41,005 bases of DNA from CAYXDO01 sp964463485. GTDB lineage: Bacteria > Myxococcota > Kuafuiibacteriia > Kuafuiibacteriales > Kuafuiibacteriaceae. The translations under genes were made by a program, and so were the position numbers. Shown here piece after piece: positions 1-8,580 of this stretch (positions are counted from its first letter, which is position 1; each line of letters starts with the position of its first letter). The stretch spans positions 1 to 41,005 of the forward strand of contig CAYXDO010000098.1 of assembly GCA_964463485.1 (NCBI GenBank), read 5' to 3'. The notes under the pieces were generated by a model that was not told the origin of the DNA, ran no database searches, and worked only from the letters and a program-made list of their open reading frames with translations.

Positions 1-6
1 CGAAGG

Positions 7-765
7 ATGTTCAAGACGCTGCATAGTACTCGGGATCCGACGTCGTTCCAGACCCTCTCCGCGGAGGCGCTCCGACCCGTGGCCCAGGCGCTTTTTCGAA
101 GTGGGGACGATGAGGATCGAGCATGGGCTCTCCAGAAGATTCTCGGTCCCTGTTACGACCCGGCGATCGATGGCGAGCTCCAGACCTTCAGGCGCAGCTT
201 CTGGACCGAGTCGCTCGAGCCACTCATTTGGCAGGATTTGGACTTGCTGTGTTTGTTCTTGGATCTTGCTCGGGAGGAGCTCGTCTCGGGTCTCCTGAAG
301 CTCTCTGAAGCCAACCAATTGTTCATGGCGATCCGACGGGCAATCGATGAGCAGGGCGCGGCTCCGATTTCGGAGATTGAGTGGGATAATTTAGAGGCGC
401 TCAAACGTACTGCTCCTCGAGAGACCGAAAGGGATTGGCTCGCTCTATTCGCCTATGTGCGTACGTTCGACGGTCGCTGGAGCCCTTTCGACACTGCGTT
501 GCTCGAAGAGGGCCTCGAACGCTCGGAAGCCGAACCGTTTCTGGTCGGGCCGCTGGCAGATGCCTTGATGGCACACCCGATCGAGGACGGCCGAAAGGAG
601 CTCGAGATCCTCGAACGCCTGCTCCTTGTGGCGCAGGGAGATGAAATGCGTTACGTCTTTCATCAGGCGCTGAGGACAGCCAAGGGACTTGGCATCCAAG
701 AGGAGACGGAAGCGCGCTTGCGCGCGGTCCACTCAAAACGAATGCACAGGTCAGAGGAGGTCTGA
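7..765 (+). CDS. hypothetical helical protein, possibly 5'-partial
   Basis: I do not recognise a family. The 252-residue product is acidic, rich in Leu, Glu and Ala, and reads as mostly alpha-helical, with no signal peptide or membrane segment. The purine-rich GAAGG lies directly against the ATG at position 7, too close for a normal ribosome site, and the frame is open to the window edge, so the true start may lie outside. It ends one base before the GTG of the next gene (TGA at 763-765, GTG at 767), so the two are probably co-transcribed and translationally coupled. It may be a partner of the repeat protein downstream; that is inference only. Confidence 0.6.
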   Translation: MFKTLHSTRDPTSFQTLSAEALRPVAQALFRSGDDEDRAWALQKILGPCYDPAIDGELQTFRRSFWTESLEPLIWQDLDLLCLFLDLAREELVSGLLKLSEANQLFMAIRRAIDEQGAAPISEIEWDNLEALKRTAPRETERDWLALFAYVRTFDGRWSPFDTALLEEGLERSEAEPFLVGPLADALMAHPIEDGRKELEILERLLLVAQGDEMRYVFHQALRTAKGLGIQEETEARLRAVHSKRMHRSEEV

Positions 766-766
766 C

Positions 767-2707
767 GTGCGTCCTATTCCCGGTTTCTCCAGTGAGCTCG
801 TCGAGACGATCCTCGATCGAGCTATCCATACATTGGACACGCTGCGGGCCTCTTCTGTGCTGGACCGCGCCGAGTTTCGCGCCAATGCTCAAACGCCCGT
901 CTTGGCGCTGTGTTTTGTCATTCGCGCAGCCGTGAAGCTCCCGGATCCCCAGCGCCTGGAGATTATCCAAAAAGCCCTGTCAGTCGTATCTGGGCTGGAT
1001 TGGTACGCATTCCAGGGTCTCGATTGTGTTCAGCATGGAATTGCCGGAGTCTTGACCGGCGGCGCTCCGGTTGATTCCGCAGTCCAGGAATGGGCGCGCC
1101 ACGAAAAGCCGGAGCTGCGAGGCGCTGTCGCTCGCGGCCTTCAGCTTGGCGACGCCGAGGCTATCGCCCTAATGGATAAGCTCTCGCAAGATCCAGACGG
1201 CTCTGTGCGCATGGCGGCAAAGCGGCGCCTTCAGGCCTTCAGAGATCTGCCCTGGTGGCTCGGGAAGTTCACCGCGGATCCAACCGCGGCCTTGGATCCG
1301 GCGACCACTGACGCCCTTCAGCCCACCTTCGAAGCACTGTGTAAGATCCTTGATGGACCCGATGCACGTCGGTATCCGACAGAGCTTGCACAGGCGGTGG
1401 GTGGGCTCCCGGATCACCTTCTGTTCGACCTGGTTGGGCAGGTGGTTCGTCCAACGTCGTGGTCCTTTCTTCACGCGCCTGTCCTCGGCGTGGTGATGGA
1501 GCGCCCCGCCGGTCGGGCCATTCTCCCGGCTTTGTTGGTTCGCATTCTCGGTACGAGTGATCTGACGCTTCTCGCGCTGAGCACGTCTGATCTCGTGCGG
1601 TTCATTCCCGAAGAGCACCGCGCGGAAACGAGTTTTGCCCTGGCGCGCGCGGCGTTCGCGCAGCCGCGCAACGAGGACGAGGAAGATGACCATAAAAGCA
1701 TTGCGGCATTCTTGGCTTCGTTTGCCGTGAACGCGCTCCCTGTCTTGTCCGACGCGGGCCCCTATTTGGCATTCCTCGAGGAACGATGGCCGCTTTTTGG
1801 TGCTTCGGAACATTCGGCTTACTTGCTCGGCACATTCCTGGAGCCGCTCAAGAAGAGCACGGAGCAGGCTCTCCGTTCGGCTGTGCCGAAGCTCGCGGAA
1901 GCGCGGGTGAGTGGATATTCGGGTGCTTGGAAAACGATGAGTTGGGCGGTCGACGAAGTGCTCGCGAAAATGCCGGCACGAGAGCTCCGGGGCTATGCCG
2001 AGCGCGCATTGGATGCCGATGACGAAAGAACGGTAGAGTGGGGGCTCCTGACGTTGTTGCGAGGGCACGATCCGGAGCGAGATTCACCTCCACTCCTTCT
2101 TGCGGCTGACCTGTTTGCGCATCCAAAGATTCGGCTCGCAGCGCTGAAGCACGTCGAGTATTTCATTCCCAGCGCCAGGGTCGAGCTCCGCGAGCTTCGG
2201 CTCGAGCTCGGACCTGCCATGGACTTGATGCAATGTCTACTCCGCTCCGAGAAGAAGCTCGTGCCGGTGAGCGATGCTTTCATTGAGCCAGGACCTCCGC
2301 CTTCGCACGAAGAATGGCAGGCGTACCGCGAGATTCGGCAGCGATCGAAGATGGATCGGCTGGACTGGATGCAACTGCTGGACTTGGTCCAAACGGGAGA
2401 GGACGGTGATTGGCTTCCCGAAGATCGCAAGCTTTTGGAAAAAGCGATGGATGAGCTCGAGGATGATGACAGCCTAGGCTTCATGATCGCTGCGGCCCTG
2501 AAGCTCAGGCCCCCGCCAGACGTCATCGCTTTGCTGACGCGAGTGATTCGCGCAACCCATCCCACGTTTTTGCGACCCGTCCTCAAGAACGCCCAAGAGG
2601 TTCGGCTTCGGCTTGGCCTAGGGCCCGAAGTGGAAGCGCGCTTCAAAGAAGCCGCTGATTACGCCCGAGATCGATTCGGCGACGAAGAGGATTGGGACGA
2701 TGATTGA
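767..2707 (+). CDS. HEAT-like repeat protein
   Basis: The product has 646 residues starting at GTG 767, one base after the previous stop; upstream in-frame codons overlap the previous gene and are not used. Around residues 100-165 it has helix pairs of HEAT/Armadillo character, with the pattern PELRGAVARGLQLGD followed by DGSVRMAAKRRLQAF, and the rest continues as long amphipathic helices. There is no signal peptide or membrane segment, and the C-terminus is very acidic (EEDWDDD). HEAT solenoids usually act as protein-binding scaffolds; no enzyme motif is visible. It converges on lon, and its last 65 bases overlap a small minus-strand ORF tail to tail. Confidence 0.7.
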   Translation: MRPIPGFSSELVETILDRAIHTLDTLRASSVLDRAEFRANAQTPVLALCFVIRAAVKLPDPQRLEIIQKALSVVSGLDWYAFQGLDCVQHGIAGVLTGGAPVDSAVQEWARHEKPELRGAVARGLQLGDAEAIALMDKLSQDPDGSVRMAAKRRLQAFRDLPWWLGKFTADPTAALDPATTDALQPTFEALCKILDGPDARRYPTELAQAVGGLPDHLLFDLVGQVVRPTSWSFLHAPVLGVVMERPAGRAILPALLVRILGTSDLTLLALSTSDLVRFIPEEHRAETSFALARAAFAQPRNEDEEDDHKSIAAFLASFAVNALPVLSDAGPYLAFLEERWPLFGASEHSAYLLGTFLEPLKKSTEQALRSAVPKLAEARVSGYSGAWKTMSWAVDEVLAKMPARELRGYAERALDADDERTVEWGLLTLLRGHDPERDSPPLLLAADLFAHPKIRLAALKHVEYFIPSARVELRELRLELGPAMDLMQCLLRSEKKLVPVSDAFIEPGPPPSHEEWQAYREIRQRSKMDRLDWMQLLDLVQTGEDGDWLPEDRKLLEKAMDELEDDDSLGFMIAAALKLRPPPDVIALLTRVIRATHPTFLRPVLKNAQEVRLRLGLGPEVEARFKEAADYARDRFGDEEDWDDD

Positions 2708-2873
2708 GCTCGGCAAGGTGAACGAGCCCTGGATTCAGAGAGTATCGATCTTTGATTTTTTCGAGTCGCTCGAAGACGCGCAGCACGAGCAAGAGAAGCT
2801 CCGGATCTCGAATCGAGCCCGCTGCTGCGTCCTTTCGCACTCGAGAGTCGGAATCGGAAGAAAGTTGCTTCAT
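2643..2873 (-). CDS. small LRV/HEAT-like ORF coupled to lon
   Basis: This 76-residue ORF begins with an ATG whose last bases form the lon stop codon (ATGA overlap, 2870-2873), the usual sign of translational coupling. Its N-terminus reads SDSDSRVRKDAAAG..DPELLLLVLR, which fits the variant leucine-rich repeat pattern (D-x-x-x-VR-x-x-A-x-x-x-x-x-PE-L-L). The end overlaps the convergent HEAT-like gene by 65 bases, which weakens the case, and third-position GC is only moderate. A competing plus-strand reading (2700-2987) runs far into lon and looks less likely. Real gene or chance extension cannot be settled by eye. Confidence 0.35.
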   Translation of the reverse strand: MKQLSSDSDSRVRKDAAAGSIRDPELLLLVLRVFERLEKIKDRYSLNPGLVHLAELNHRPNPLRRRIDLGRNQRLL

Positions 2874-5290
2874 GGCGCCGATCTTCCGTCATCACTCTCG
2901 AGCCATCGGCGAGCTTGGTCGTCCTCTGTATGCGTCGAAGGCGACGTTTTCACAAGGCCCGCCCGCGCGACGTCTTCGAGAGATTGAATGAGGACCACTC
3001 GTGTCGATAACTCCTTGGGAATGTCCCCTTTGCACTCCGCAGGAATGAGTACCTCCGATATGCCGGCGCGCTCCGCCGCGAGCAATTTCGCACGAACGCC
3101 TCCAACCGGGAGCACTCGACCGGTCAAGGTGATCTCACCGGTCATTGCGACGTCGGAACGAATCCGCACCTTGGTGAGTGCAGAGAGGACCGCGAGAAAG
3201 ACGGCCACACCTGCGCTCGGACCGTCTTTTGGGACCGAACCTGATGGCATATGAACGAAAACGTCGGACGCGAGGGCCTCCTGGGAGATTCCAAACAGCT
3301 TGTAATGAGCGCGTAGATAGCCCCGGGCAATTTCGACACTCTCTTTGGTTACGTCGCCGAGGCGTCCAGTCATTTTGAGGTCTCCGCGACCACTTGCGAT
3401 CACCGCTTCGACGTGCATGAGTGCGCCGCCTTCGGGTCCAACGGACAGTCCGACGGCAACTCCAGCCGGTAGCCCGATCGGCTTACGGAGCGAGCCGTGG
3501 GGCGCTCCCAACCGATCCTCGATTTCCTCAGAAGTCACAGGTCCGAAAATTGGCTGGTCATTCGAAGCTTCAGTCAGGTTCTCGGCGGAGCGAGCTCGCG
3601 CCAGTCGGAGCGCCCGGCCTCGACAGAGATCTGCGAGAACCCGCTTGAGTTGGCGCACTCCCGATTCTGAGGTGTACCCATCGATGAGAGATCCCACCAA
3701 CTCATCAGTGATCTCGAGCTTTTGTGGCAAGCCCGTTTCGACGCGAAGTCGCTCGAGCAAGTGAGCTCGCACGATATGGGTCTTTTCGGTGCCGGTATAA
3801 CCTTCAAGCTCGACAGGCTCCAATCGGTCGCGGAGAGTTGGTGTCACGAGCGTGAGATCGTTGACGGTCGCAATGAAGAGGACATGCGAAAGGTCGTAGG
3901 GCACGCCAAGAAAATTGTCCTGAAAGTGAGTATTTTGCTCGGGATCGAGCACTTCGTGGAGCGCCGCGCCGGGGCTGCGTCCGCGGTCCATTCCTATTTT
4001 GTCCAACTCATCGAGCAAGACAACCGCATTCATCGAGCCAGCTTGTGCAATCCCGCTCAGAATCCGACCCGGGCCTGCCGCCACATAACTCAGTCGGTGT
4101 CCGCGGATCTCACCTTCGTCATGGACGCCGCCAAGCGCGATTCGCACGAACTTTCGACCCATCGCTTCAGCGATGGCCCGAGCGATCGTCGTCTTTCCGA
4201 CGCCTGGCGGTCCGGCTAGGCACAAAATCATCGATCCGGCAGATCCTCCGAGGGCACGGGTTGCCAGAAACTCACAGACGCGGCGCTTGACCTTCTCCAG
4301 GCCAGAATGGTTGAGATCGAGCGCTGCAGTGACCTTGTCGAAATCGATCTCAGGCGTTGGATCGACATGCCAAGGCAAGCGGCCCATGAAGTCCAGATGG
4401 GAGAGGTACGTGGAATAGTCGTGGTGAGTGCCGGACATGGAGCCGAGTAATCGAAGCTCCCGTTTTGCTGCAGCCATTGCCGCCGCCGGAAGGCCTGCCT
4501 GCATCAACTTCTTGGTCAGACGACTGACAGAATCAGTCTCGTCGAGCTTCAGCGACGGATCGTAGACATCGAGCCGCTTCTGAATGGCGACCAATTCTGA
4601 CCAAAGCTGTTGGCGCTTTTTTTGAGTGAGCTCCGATTTCCCGGCGAGCTCCTGAAACATAGTCTCGAGCTGAGAGGCTCCCTCGACCGCTGGTTTCGCC
4701 AGAGTCCAACGCTTTGCGAGCTCGAGAATGGATTCGTCGAGAGGCCGGAGCAACAACTCGCGCAACTCAGCGGGTGTGAGCATGGATCGAACGAGCTCGA
4801 AAATTTGGTCTGCAAAGGGCTTCTCCCAACCCACAACCTCGGGTGTGGCGCCTCGATCGAGCGCACTGAGGAGCGCAGAGGTCGCCTGGATCAGCTTTTC
4901 GGGGCGTTCCGGATCGAGCTCCTCGATTTGGGCGAGGTAGGGAGCCTCTCGTCCCTTGGCGGTCTTTATCCGGACTCTTCGCTCGCCGCGAAGAGTCACC
5001 GACTCATCGTTCAGCTCTCGGACGGTCGCGATCGTGGCGCAACGCCCGCCCATCAAGCTCGGGAGCTCCACGCTCGAAGTCACGGAGACCACGCAAATGG
5101 ATTGCTCGAGCGTGAGCGTACGGGAGCCGCCTGCGGGCACGACGAGAGTTCGAAGAAAAGTCCGGCTCTCTCCGGGGAGAAGCAAGTCTTCCATCAAACC
5201 GATGAGCGGTGAGTCCAGCACGGCAAACTCCTTGTCTTCTAACCAGCGCCAAATCAAAATTTCGTTCGCGTTTTCAGTCGAAGCGTTCAC
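2870..5290 (-). CDS. lon: ATP-dependent protease Lon
   Basis: Lon is a cytosolic homo-oligomeric AAA+ serine protease that unfolds and degrades damaged and regulatory proteins. All parts are present in 806 residues, normal for bacterial Lon: an N-terminal substrate-binding domain (about 20-200), a coiled linker (205-300), Walker A GPPGVGKT at 360-367, Walker B VVLLDELD at 423-430, and the protease domain with catalytic Ser692 in PKDGPSAG and Lys735 in GVRAKLL. GTG 5290 is the first possible start because an in-frame stop lies two codons upstream. No Shine-Dalgarno sits at normal distance, but AGGAG is found 26 bases upstream across a perfect palindrome. Myxococcus xanthus has two lon genes (lonV, lonD/bsgA); I cannot tell which this resembles more. 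Confidence 0.95.
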   Translation of the reverse strand: MNASTENANEILIWRWLEDKEFAVLDSPLIGLMEDLLLPGESRTFLRTLVVPAGGSRTLTLEQSICVVSVTSSVELPSLMGGRCATIATVRELNDESVTLRGERRVRIKTAKGREAPYLAQIEELDPERPEKLIQATSALLSALDRGATPEVVGWEKPFADQIFELVRSMLTPAELRELLLRPLDESILELAKRWTLAKPAVEGASQLETMFQELAGKSELTQKKRQQLWSELVAIQKRLDVYDPSLKLDETDSVSRLTKKLMQAGLPAAAMAAAKRELRLLGSMSGTHHDYSTYLSHLDFMGRLPWHVDPTPEIDFDKVTAALDLNHSGLEKVKRRVCEFLATRALGGSAGSMILCLAGPPGVGKTTIARAIAEAMGRKFVRIALGGVHDEGEIRGHRLSYVAAGPGRILSGIAQAGSMNAVVLLDELDKIGMDRGRSPGAALHEVLDPEQNTHFQDNFLGVPYDLSHVLFIATVNDLTLVTPTLRDRLEPVELEGYTGTEKTHIVRAHLLERLRVETGLPQKLEITDELVGSLIDGYTSESGVRQLKRVLADLCRGRALRLARARSAENLTEASNDQPIFGPVTSEEIEDRLGAPHGSLRKPIGLPAGVAVGLSVGPEGGALMHVEAVIASGRGDLKMTGRLGDVTKESVEIARGYLRAHYKLFGISQEALASDVFVHMPSGSVPKDGPSAGVAVFLAVLSALTKVRIRSDVAMTGEITLTGRVLPVGGVRAKLLAAERAGISEVLIPAECKGDIPKELSTRVVLIQSLEDVARAGLVKTSPSTHTEDDQARRWLESDDGRSAP

Positions 5291-5321
5291 AGTTCACAGT
5301 CGACTGTGAACGGCCACTCCT
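5285..5321 (-). promoter_or_regulatory. structured leader of lon: SD, 20-bp palindrome, GTG
   Basis: On the minus strand the order is AGGAG (5321-5317), five bases, a perfect 20-bp palindrome with arms GTTCACAGTC and GACTGTGAAC (5311-5292), one base, then the GTG start (5290-5288). With the palindrome folded as a hairpin, the gap from GGAG to GTG falls from 26 to 6 bases, the usual optimum. The same palindrome could be a DNA operator for a dimeric repressor, and half of it recurs at 5285-5291. Sequence facts are certain; either role is inference. Confidence 0.55.
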
Positions 5322-5463
5322 ACTAAGTACAGCCCCCCGTAAGTTCGTGACCAGATTCCAGTCACCCTGAGCGAAGAGCACGCGAAGCGGGCCCGAAGTT
5401 CACGCGGAGCGCGGGCCTGGTCAAGCGCAGCGCCGCGCGCAATCATGCGGGCGTCCTGCGCGT

Positions 5464-6243
5464 TCACCTGAGCGCAGCCCTCAGCGCCAGTAGCCTTCGC
5501 CGCAACCCTCGCCGGCCGTTTTCATCGAGACCCGGTCGGCGCGCTGTGCGCAGCGTGAGGTACTCGTTCTCTTCGGCCGCGATGGACGCGTCTCCGGCTC
5601 GTCGGTCCAGCGCGTCAGCCGCTTCACTGAAGAGTCTGTCGAGGAACGCCTCCGACAGGAGGGCCCGGTCGAGCTCGTCTTCGAGCTGAGTCTTGTCCGC
5701 CTCCGCGGCAGAGCTCCAGCGCGCGAGCTTCTCCCCCAAGCCAACGCGTTCGATGTCGCGCGTACTCACCCCGAGAGACGCGAGTCGCGCAGGGACACTC
5801 GCTTCGACGTGGGTCGGCTTCTTGGTGGGTTTGGGCTCGGACCGCGCCTTGGCCTTGGCGTCGATCGCAACTTCGCGGGCAGCGGGCCGTCGTACGGGCT
5901 CCGGCTGGATGTGCGCGGGCGCCGCGGGGGGTCGTGGCGCAGGCTGGGTGGGCGCGTCTTGCGGCGACCGTATGACGACCGGATCCATCCGCGTGGCGAC
6001 GCTCGCCGTGCGGGCCGGGGACGAGCGCGCCATCGGCCGGCGAGCGCCGAGCGCCTCCTCGAGCCCACGCTCGTAGGTTCCGCGCGCGTCGTCCAAGACC
6101 GCCAGCGCCACGGAGCGGGGCTCGTCGGAGAGTCTATCCGTACTCAGCGCGGCCACGATCGACACCGCCGCCGAAGCCATACTCACCGCCAAGAAGGCCC
6201 ACTCCAGCCCGCGCTCGAGGGACGCCTCACTCGAGCTCGACAC
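5464..6243 (-). CDS. membrane-anchored Pro/Ala-rich protein, unknown function
   Basis: I do not recognise a family. I place the start at GTG 6243, which overlaps the end of the upstream lipoprotein gene by 17 bases and gives 259 residues; the frame stays open further upstream but only inside that gene. A hydrophobic stretch at about residues 11-32 (WAFLAVSMASAAVSIVAAL) is a probable signal anchor. Next come an Ala/Arg region, a Pro-rich linker (about 95-135) and a charged helical C-terminal half. It is the last gene of a minus-strand run with two lipoproteins and probably sits in the envelope. ATG 6180 is an alternative start but would remove the membrane anchor. Confidence 0.6.
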   Translation of the reverse strand: MSSSSEASLERGLEWAFLAVSMASAAVSIVAALSTDRLSDEPRSVALAVLDDARGTYERGLEEALGARRPMARSSPARTASVATRMDPVVIRSPQDAPTQPAPRPPAAPAHIQPEPVRRPAAREVAIDAKAKARSEPKPTKKPTHVEASVPARLASLGVSTRDIERVGLGEKLARWSSAAEADKTQLEDELDRALLSEAFLDRLFSEAADALDRRAGDASIAAEENEYLTLRTARRPGLDENGRRGLRRRLLALRAALR

Positions 6244-7891
6244 GCACGACCTTTCCCTCCTCGCGCAGCATGGCGAAGGCCACCCCATCGACGGAGATGA
6301 GTCGGTCGATGGTCCCGTGACCCACGTCGACATGGCCCGGCACGAAGCCGATTCGCTTGTCCAACACCGCCAAGAGCGCGGTGGGCTTCATGGCTCGGTC
6401 GGTCAAGCTCACCCAGTAACGATGGGCGTCCAGGTTGGCCACGCCTCGCGGATCGGCCACCGCTTCGAAGTACGCCGAACGATCGCAACTGTTGCCTCCT
6501 CGATCCACCAGGTAGACGAACGCCGTCTCGTCCGAGGAGCTCACCAGGAAGTGTTCGTCGTCGAACGCGAACCCATTGATGTTCAGCGATGAACCGAAAC
6601 AGAGTCCGGCCACGCCGACGAGGGGCCGATACGCCTCGCGGATCTCCAGCACCGCGTCGAGCTGATTCGAGATCGAATAGAGCTCGCCGCGCCCAACCGC
6701 CAACGGGCCCGCTTGCGGCGGCATGGAGATCGTCGCGGTGATGGAGAAAGTCTCTAGGTCGATTTCATGGAGCACGCCGTCGTCTCGCTTGGTCCCCGTG
6801 GAGAGTACGAAAGCAGACGTCCCGTCGAAGACGATGTCGAACACACTCCGCGGAATCTCCCGGTCGGTCGGAATCTTCAGAGTTCTCGACACCTCACCGT
6901 TCCGATCGATTTGGGAGATCAGATGAGAATCATGATGGGCCACCAGGATCGTGCGATCCGGGAGGCCGGCGAGCTTGCTGGGGCAGGGCGGCATGGGAAT
7001 GGTCGTGCGGGGTTCGAGATCGCTCGAAAATACGAGGAGCTCCCCGGGCTCCTCGGGCACGCACGTTCGACCGCGGTGGAACGCTCCCTTGAAGTGAGTT
7101 ACTCCCAACTCATTGGGCCCGAGCACCCCGAGATCGCCGAGAAATCCGAGCCCGTAAGCTTCGAGCTCGTCCGGCGGGGACCCGCCAGCGACCTCCAGCG
7201 TCGTGGCGCGGATCCCAAGTCGCTCCGGGCCATACACATCGGCCCTGCATTGGTCAGCCCCTTGGGTCGAGCAACCGAACGACATGATCGCGTGCTCCGG
7301 AGGGTCCGCGACCTCCGTGCAAGTGATTTCCGATCCCCGGACGGTCAACTCACCCGCCTCGGACACGTCGAAGACCGCATCGATGAAGCCACAGGCCCGC
7401 AAGGTGATTTCGACGGAGCAGCCCGTCTGAGTCGCCACCGCGGCGCAGGCGTTGCAGTCCGCGTCCACGAGCGAGGGCTCCGCAAGGATCAGCGGGCAGT
7501 TGGGCATCCAACTCGCACGAACCTGATATTCGAGCTCGATCGGTCGGTCGGGCGCGTCCAGGCGTGCCGCGAAGGCGGGAGGTGGCAGGCGACTCTCACC
7601 GGGCTCCGCCGGACCCAGGCGCCTCGCTCGCAAGTCCAACTCACCCGGTCGCTGCGCGGGGAGCTGCTCGTCGGTGAAGCCGATGAGGAGCGCGGCCTCC
7701 GGGCTCAACCCAAAGGCGGCGATTCCGGCCACGTCTTCCCTCGGCACGAGCCCGCTGCCCGTTCCGGGAAGCTGAGGCACGACCGCGAGCCACACGACCT
7801 CGTCAGGGATCAGATCGCCGTCGACCTCGAGAAAATCCGAACCACGGCAGCCCAGAAGCGCCGCGAGCCCGAGCGCAACCCAGCTTCTCAC
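6227..7891 (-). CDS. large lipoprotein, beta-propeller-like
   Basis: The 554-residue product starts at GTG 7891 inside a four-base GTGA overlap with the stop of the upstream gene. It opens with a lipoprotein signal peptide ending in the lipobox LLGC (Cys15). A cysteine-rich part follows (about 130-225). Residues 300-554 contain short repeating beta units such as RTILVAHHDSHLISQID and AGPLAVGRGELYSISNQLD, typical of propeller-like folds. No catalytic motif is visible. It is probably anchored to an envelope membrane and used for binding or recognition. Lipoproteins of the same general build lie at 17656, 33753 and 39466. Confidence 0.75.
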   Translation of the reverse strand: MRSWVALGLAALLGCRGSDFLEVDGDLIPDEVVWLAVVPQLPGTGSGLVPREDVAGIAAFGLSPEAALLIGFTDEQLPAQRPGELDLRARRLGPAEPGESRLPPPAFAARLDAPDRPIELEYQVRASWMPNCPLILAEPSLVDADCNACAAVATQTGCSVEITLRACGFIDAVFDVSEAGELTVRGSEITCTEVADPPEHAIMSFGCSTQGADQCRADVYGPERLGIRATTLEVAGGSPPDELEAYGLGFLGDLGVLGPNELGVTHFKGAFHRGRTCVPEEPGELLVFSSDLEPRTTIPMPPCPSKLAGLPDRTILVAHHDSHLISQIDRNGEVSRTLKIPTDREIPRSVFDIVFDGTSAFVLSTGTKRDDGVLHEIDLETFSITATISMPPQAGPLAVGRGELYSISNQLDAVLEIREAYRPLVGVAGLCFGSSLNINGFAFDDEHFLVSSSDETAFVYLVDRGGNSCDRSAYFEAVADPRGVANLDAHRYWVSLTDRAMKPTALLAVLDKRIGFVPGHVDVGHGTIDRLISVDGVAFAMLREEGKVVRVELE

Positions 7892-8499
7892 TTGCCACCC
7901 TCGACCACGAGCCAGGTGATGGCACCGGCCGCAGCGGCGATCGCAGTCGTGAACAGCACGTTCGCCGCGGTCGCGTGCCCGTCGAGACGGGACGCGAGCT
8001 CGAGCGTTCGCGAAGAGTTGCCCGTGCCGTCCTCCAACTCGCTTCGCGCCGACGCGCTGCTCGAGCCAAACGCCGCGCCCACACCCGCTGCGACGAGGCT
8101 CGTCACCCCAAGAATCAGCACGGGCGCCGATAGAATATCCAAGTCATGCGAGATCGTCGGCGTGGCGGTCGAACGCGCTGCAGGTGTGTGTACCGCCCAA
8201 ACCACCGGGCGAATCAGCGCAGCGAGGTCGTCCTTGAGCGGTCGCGATAGATCTGCGGTACCGAGCGCGCCTTCGCGCTCTCCGCTCACCCGGATGCGCG
8301 TCGCCGCGCCGAACAGGCGGAGGTGTACGCAGATGCGGCAGGCCGCGTTGCAGCGGCCCATGGTGAGCGGCTCGCCTTCGTAGTCTTCCGCGAGGCGTTG
8401 ATAGGTTTGGATGATCGCTTCCACCTCGGTCGGCGTGACTCGGTCGGCCTCGTCAACGACGGCGCAGCTTCCGACGAGCAGGCTGAGTAGGGCGATCAT
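7888..8499 (-). CDS. small lipoprotein with two hydrophobic segments
   Basis: The 203-residue product begins MIALLSLLVGSC, a short lipoprotein signal with its lipid-attachment cysteine at residue 12. A short Cys-containing motif (CNAACRICVHLRLFG) lies near residues 50-65. Two hydrophobic stretches at about 122-145 (ILSAPVLILGVTSLVAAGVG) and 178-200 suggest a protein anchored by lipid and by two membrane helices. I know no function. Its stop overlaps the GTG of the large lipoprotein gene downstream, so the two are translationally coupled and probably work together. It follows the FHA/sigma-54 activator gene by 81 bases. Confidence 0.65.
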   Translation of the reverse strand: MIALLSLLVGSCAVVDEADRVTPTEVEAIIQTYQRLAEDYEGEPLTMGRCNAACRICVHLRLFGAATRIRVSGEREGALGTADLSRPLKDDLAALIRPVVWAVHTPAARSTATPTISHDLDILSAPVLILGVTSLVAAGVGAAFGSSSASARSELEDGTGNSSRTLELASRLDGHATAANVLFTTAIAAAAGAITWLVVEGGK

Positions 8500-8580
8500 G
8501 AGGCTCCGGCCGACCGAAATTCCGAAGGTTTCGCACGGTTGTCTGTCAACTGTGGACCGCGTCCGTGTCCGCCCGGGATT

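Noticed and set aside
2700..2987. Plus-strand ORF with ATG overlapping the HEAT-like gene stop
   Set aside because: Its second half is antisense to the lon 3' end and has shadow-like composition; the minus-strand ORF is the better candidate.
5375..5430. GGCCCG/CGGGCC inverted repeat as a terminator between lon and the anchored protein gene
   Set aside because: Long 16-base loop and no T-run on either side.
8521..8549. Perfect TTGACA (-35) on the minus strand before the small lipoprotein gene
   Set aside because: At 17 bases spacing the -10 hexamer would be TTCGGA, which fits hardly at all.
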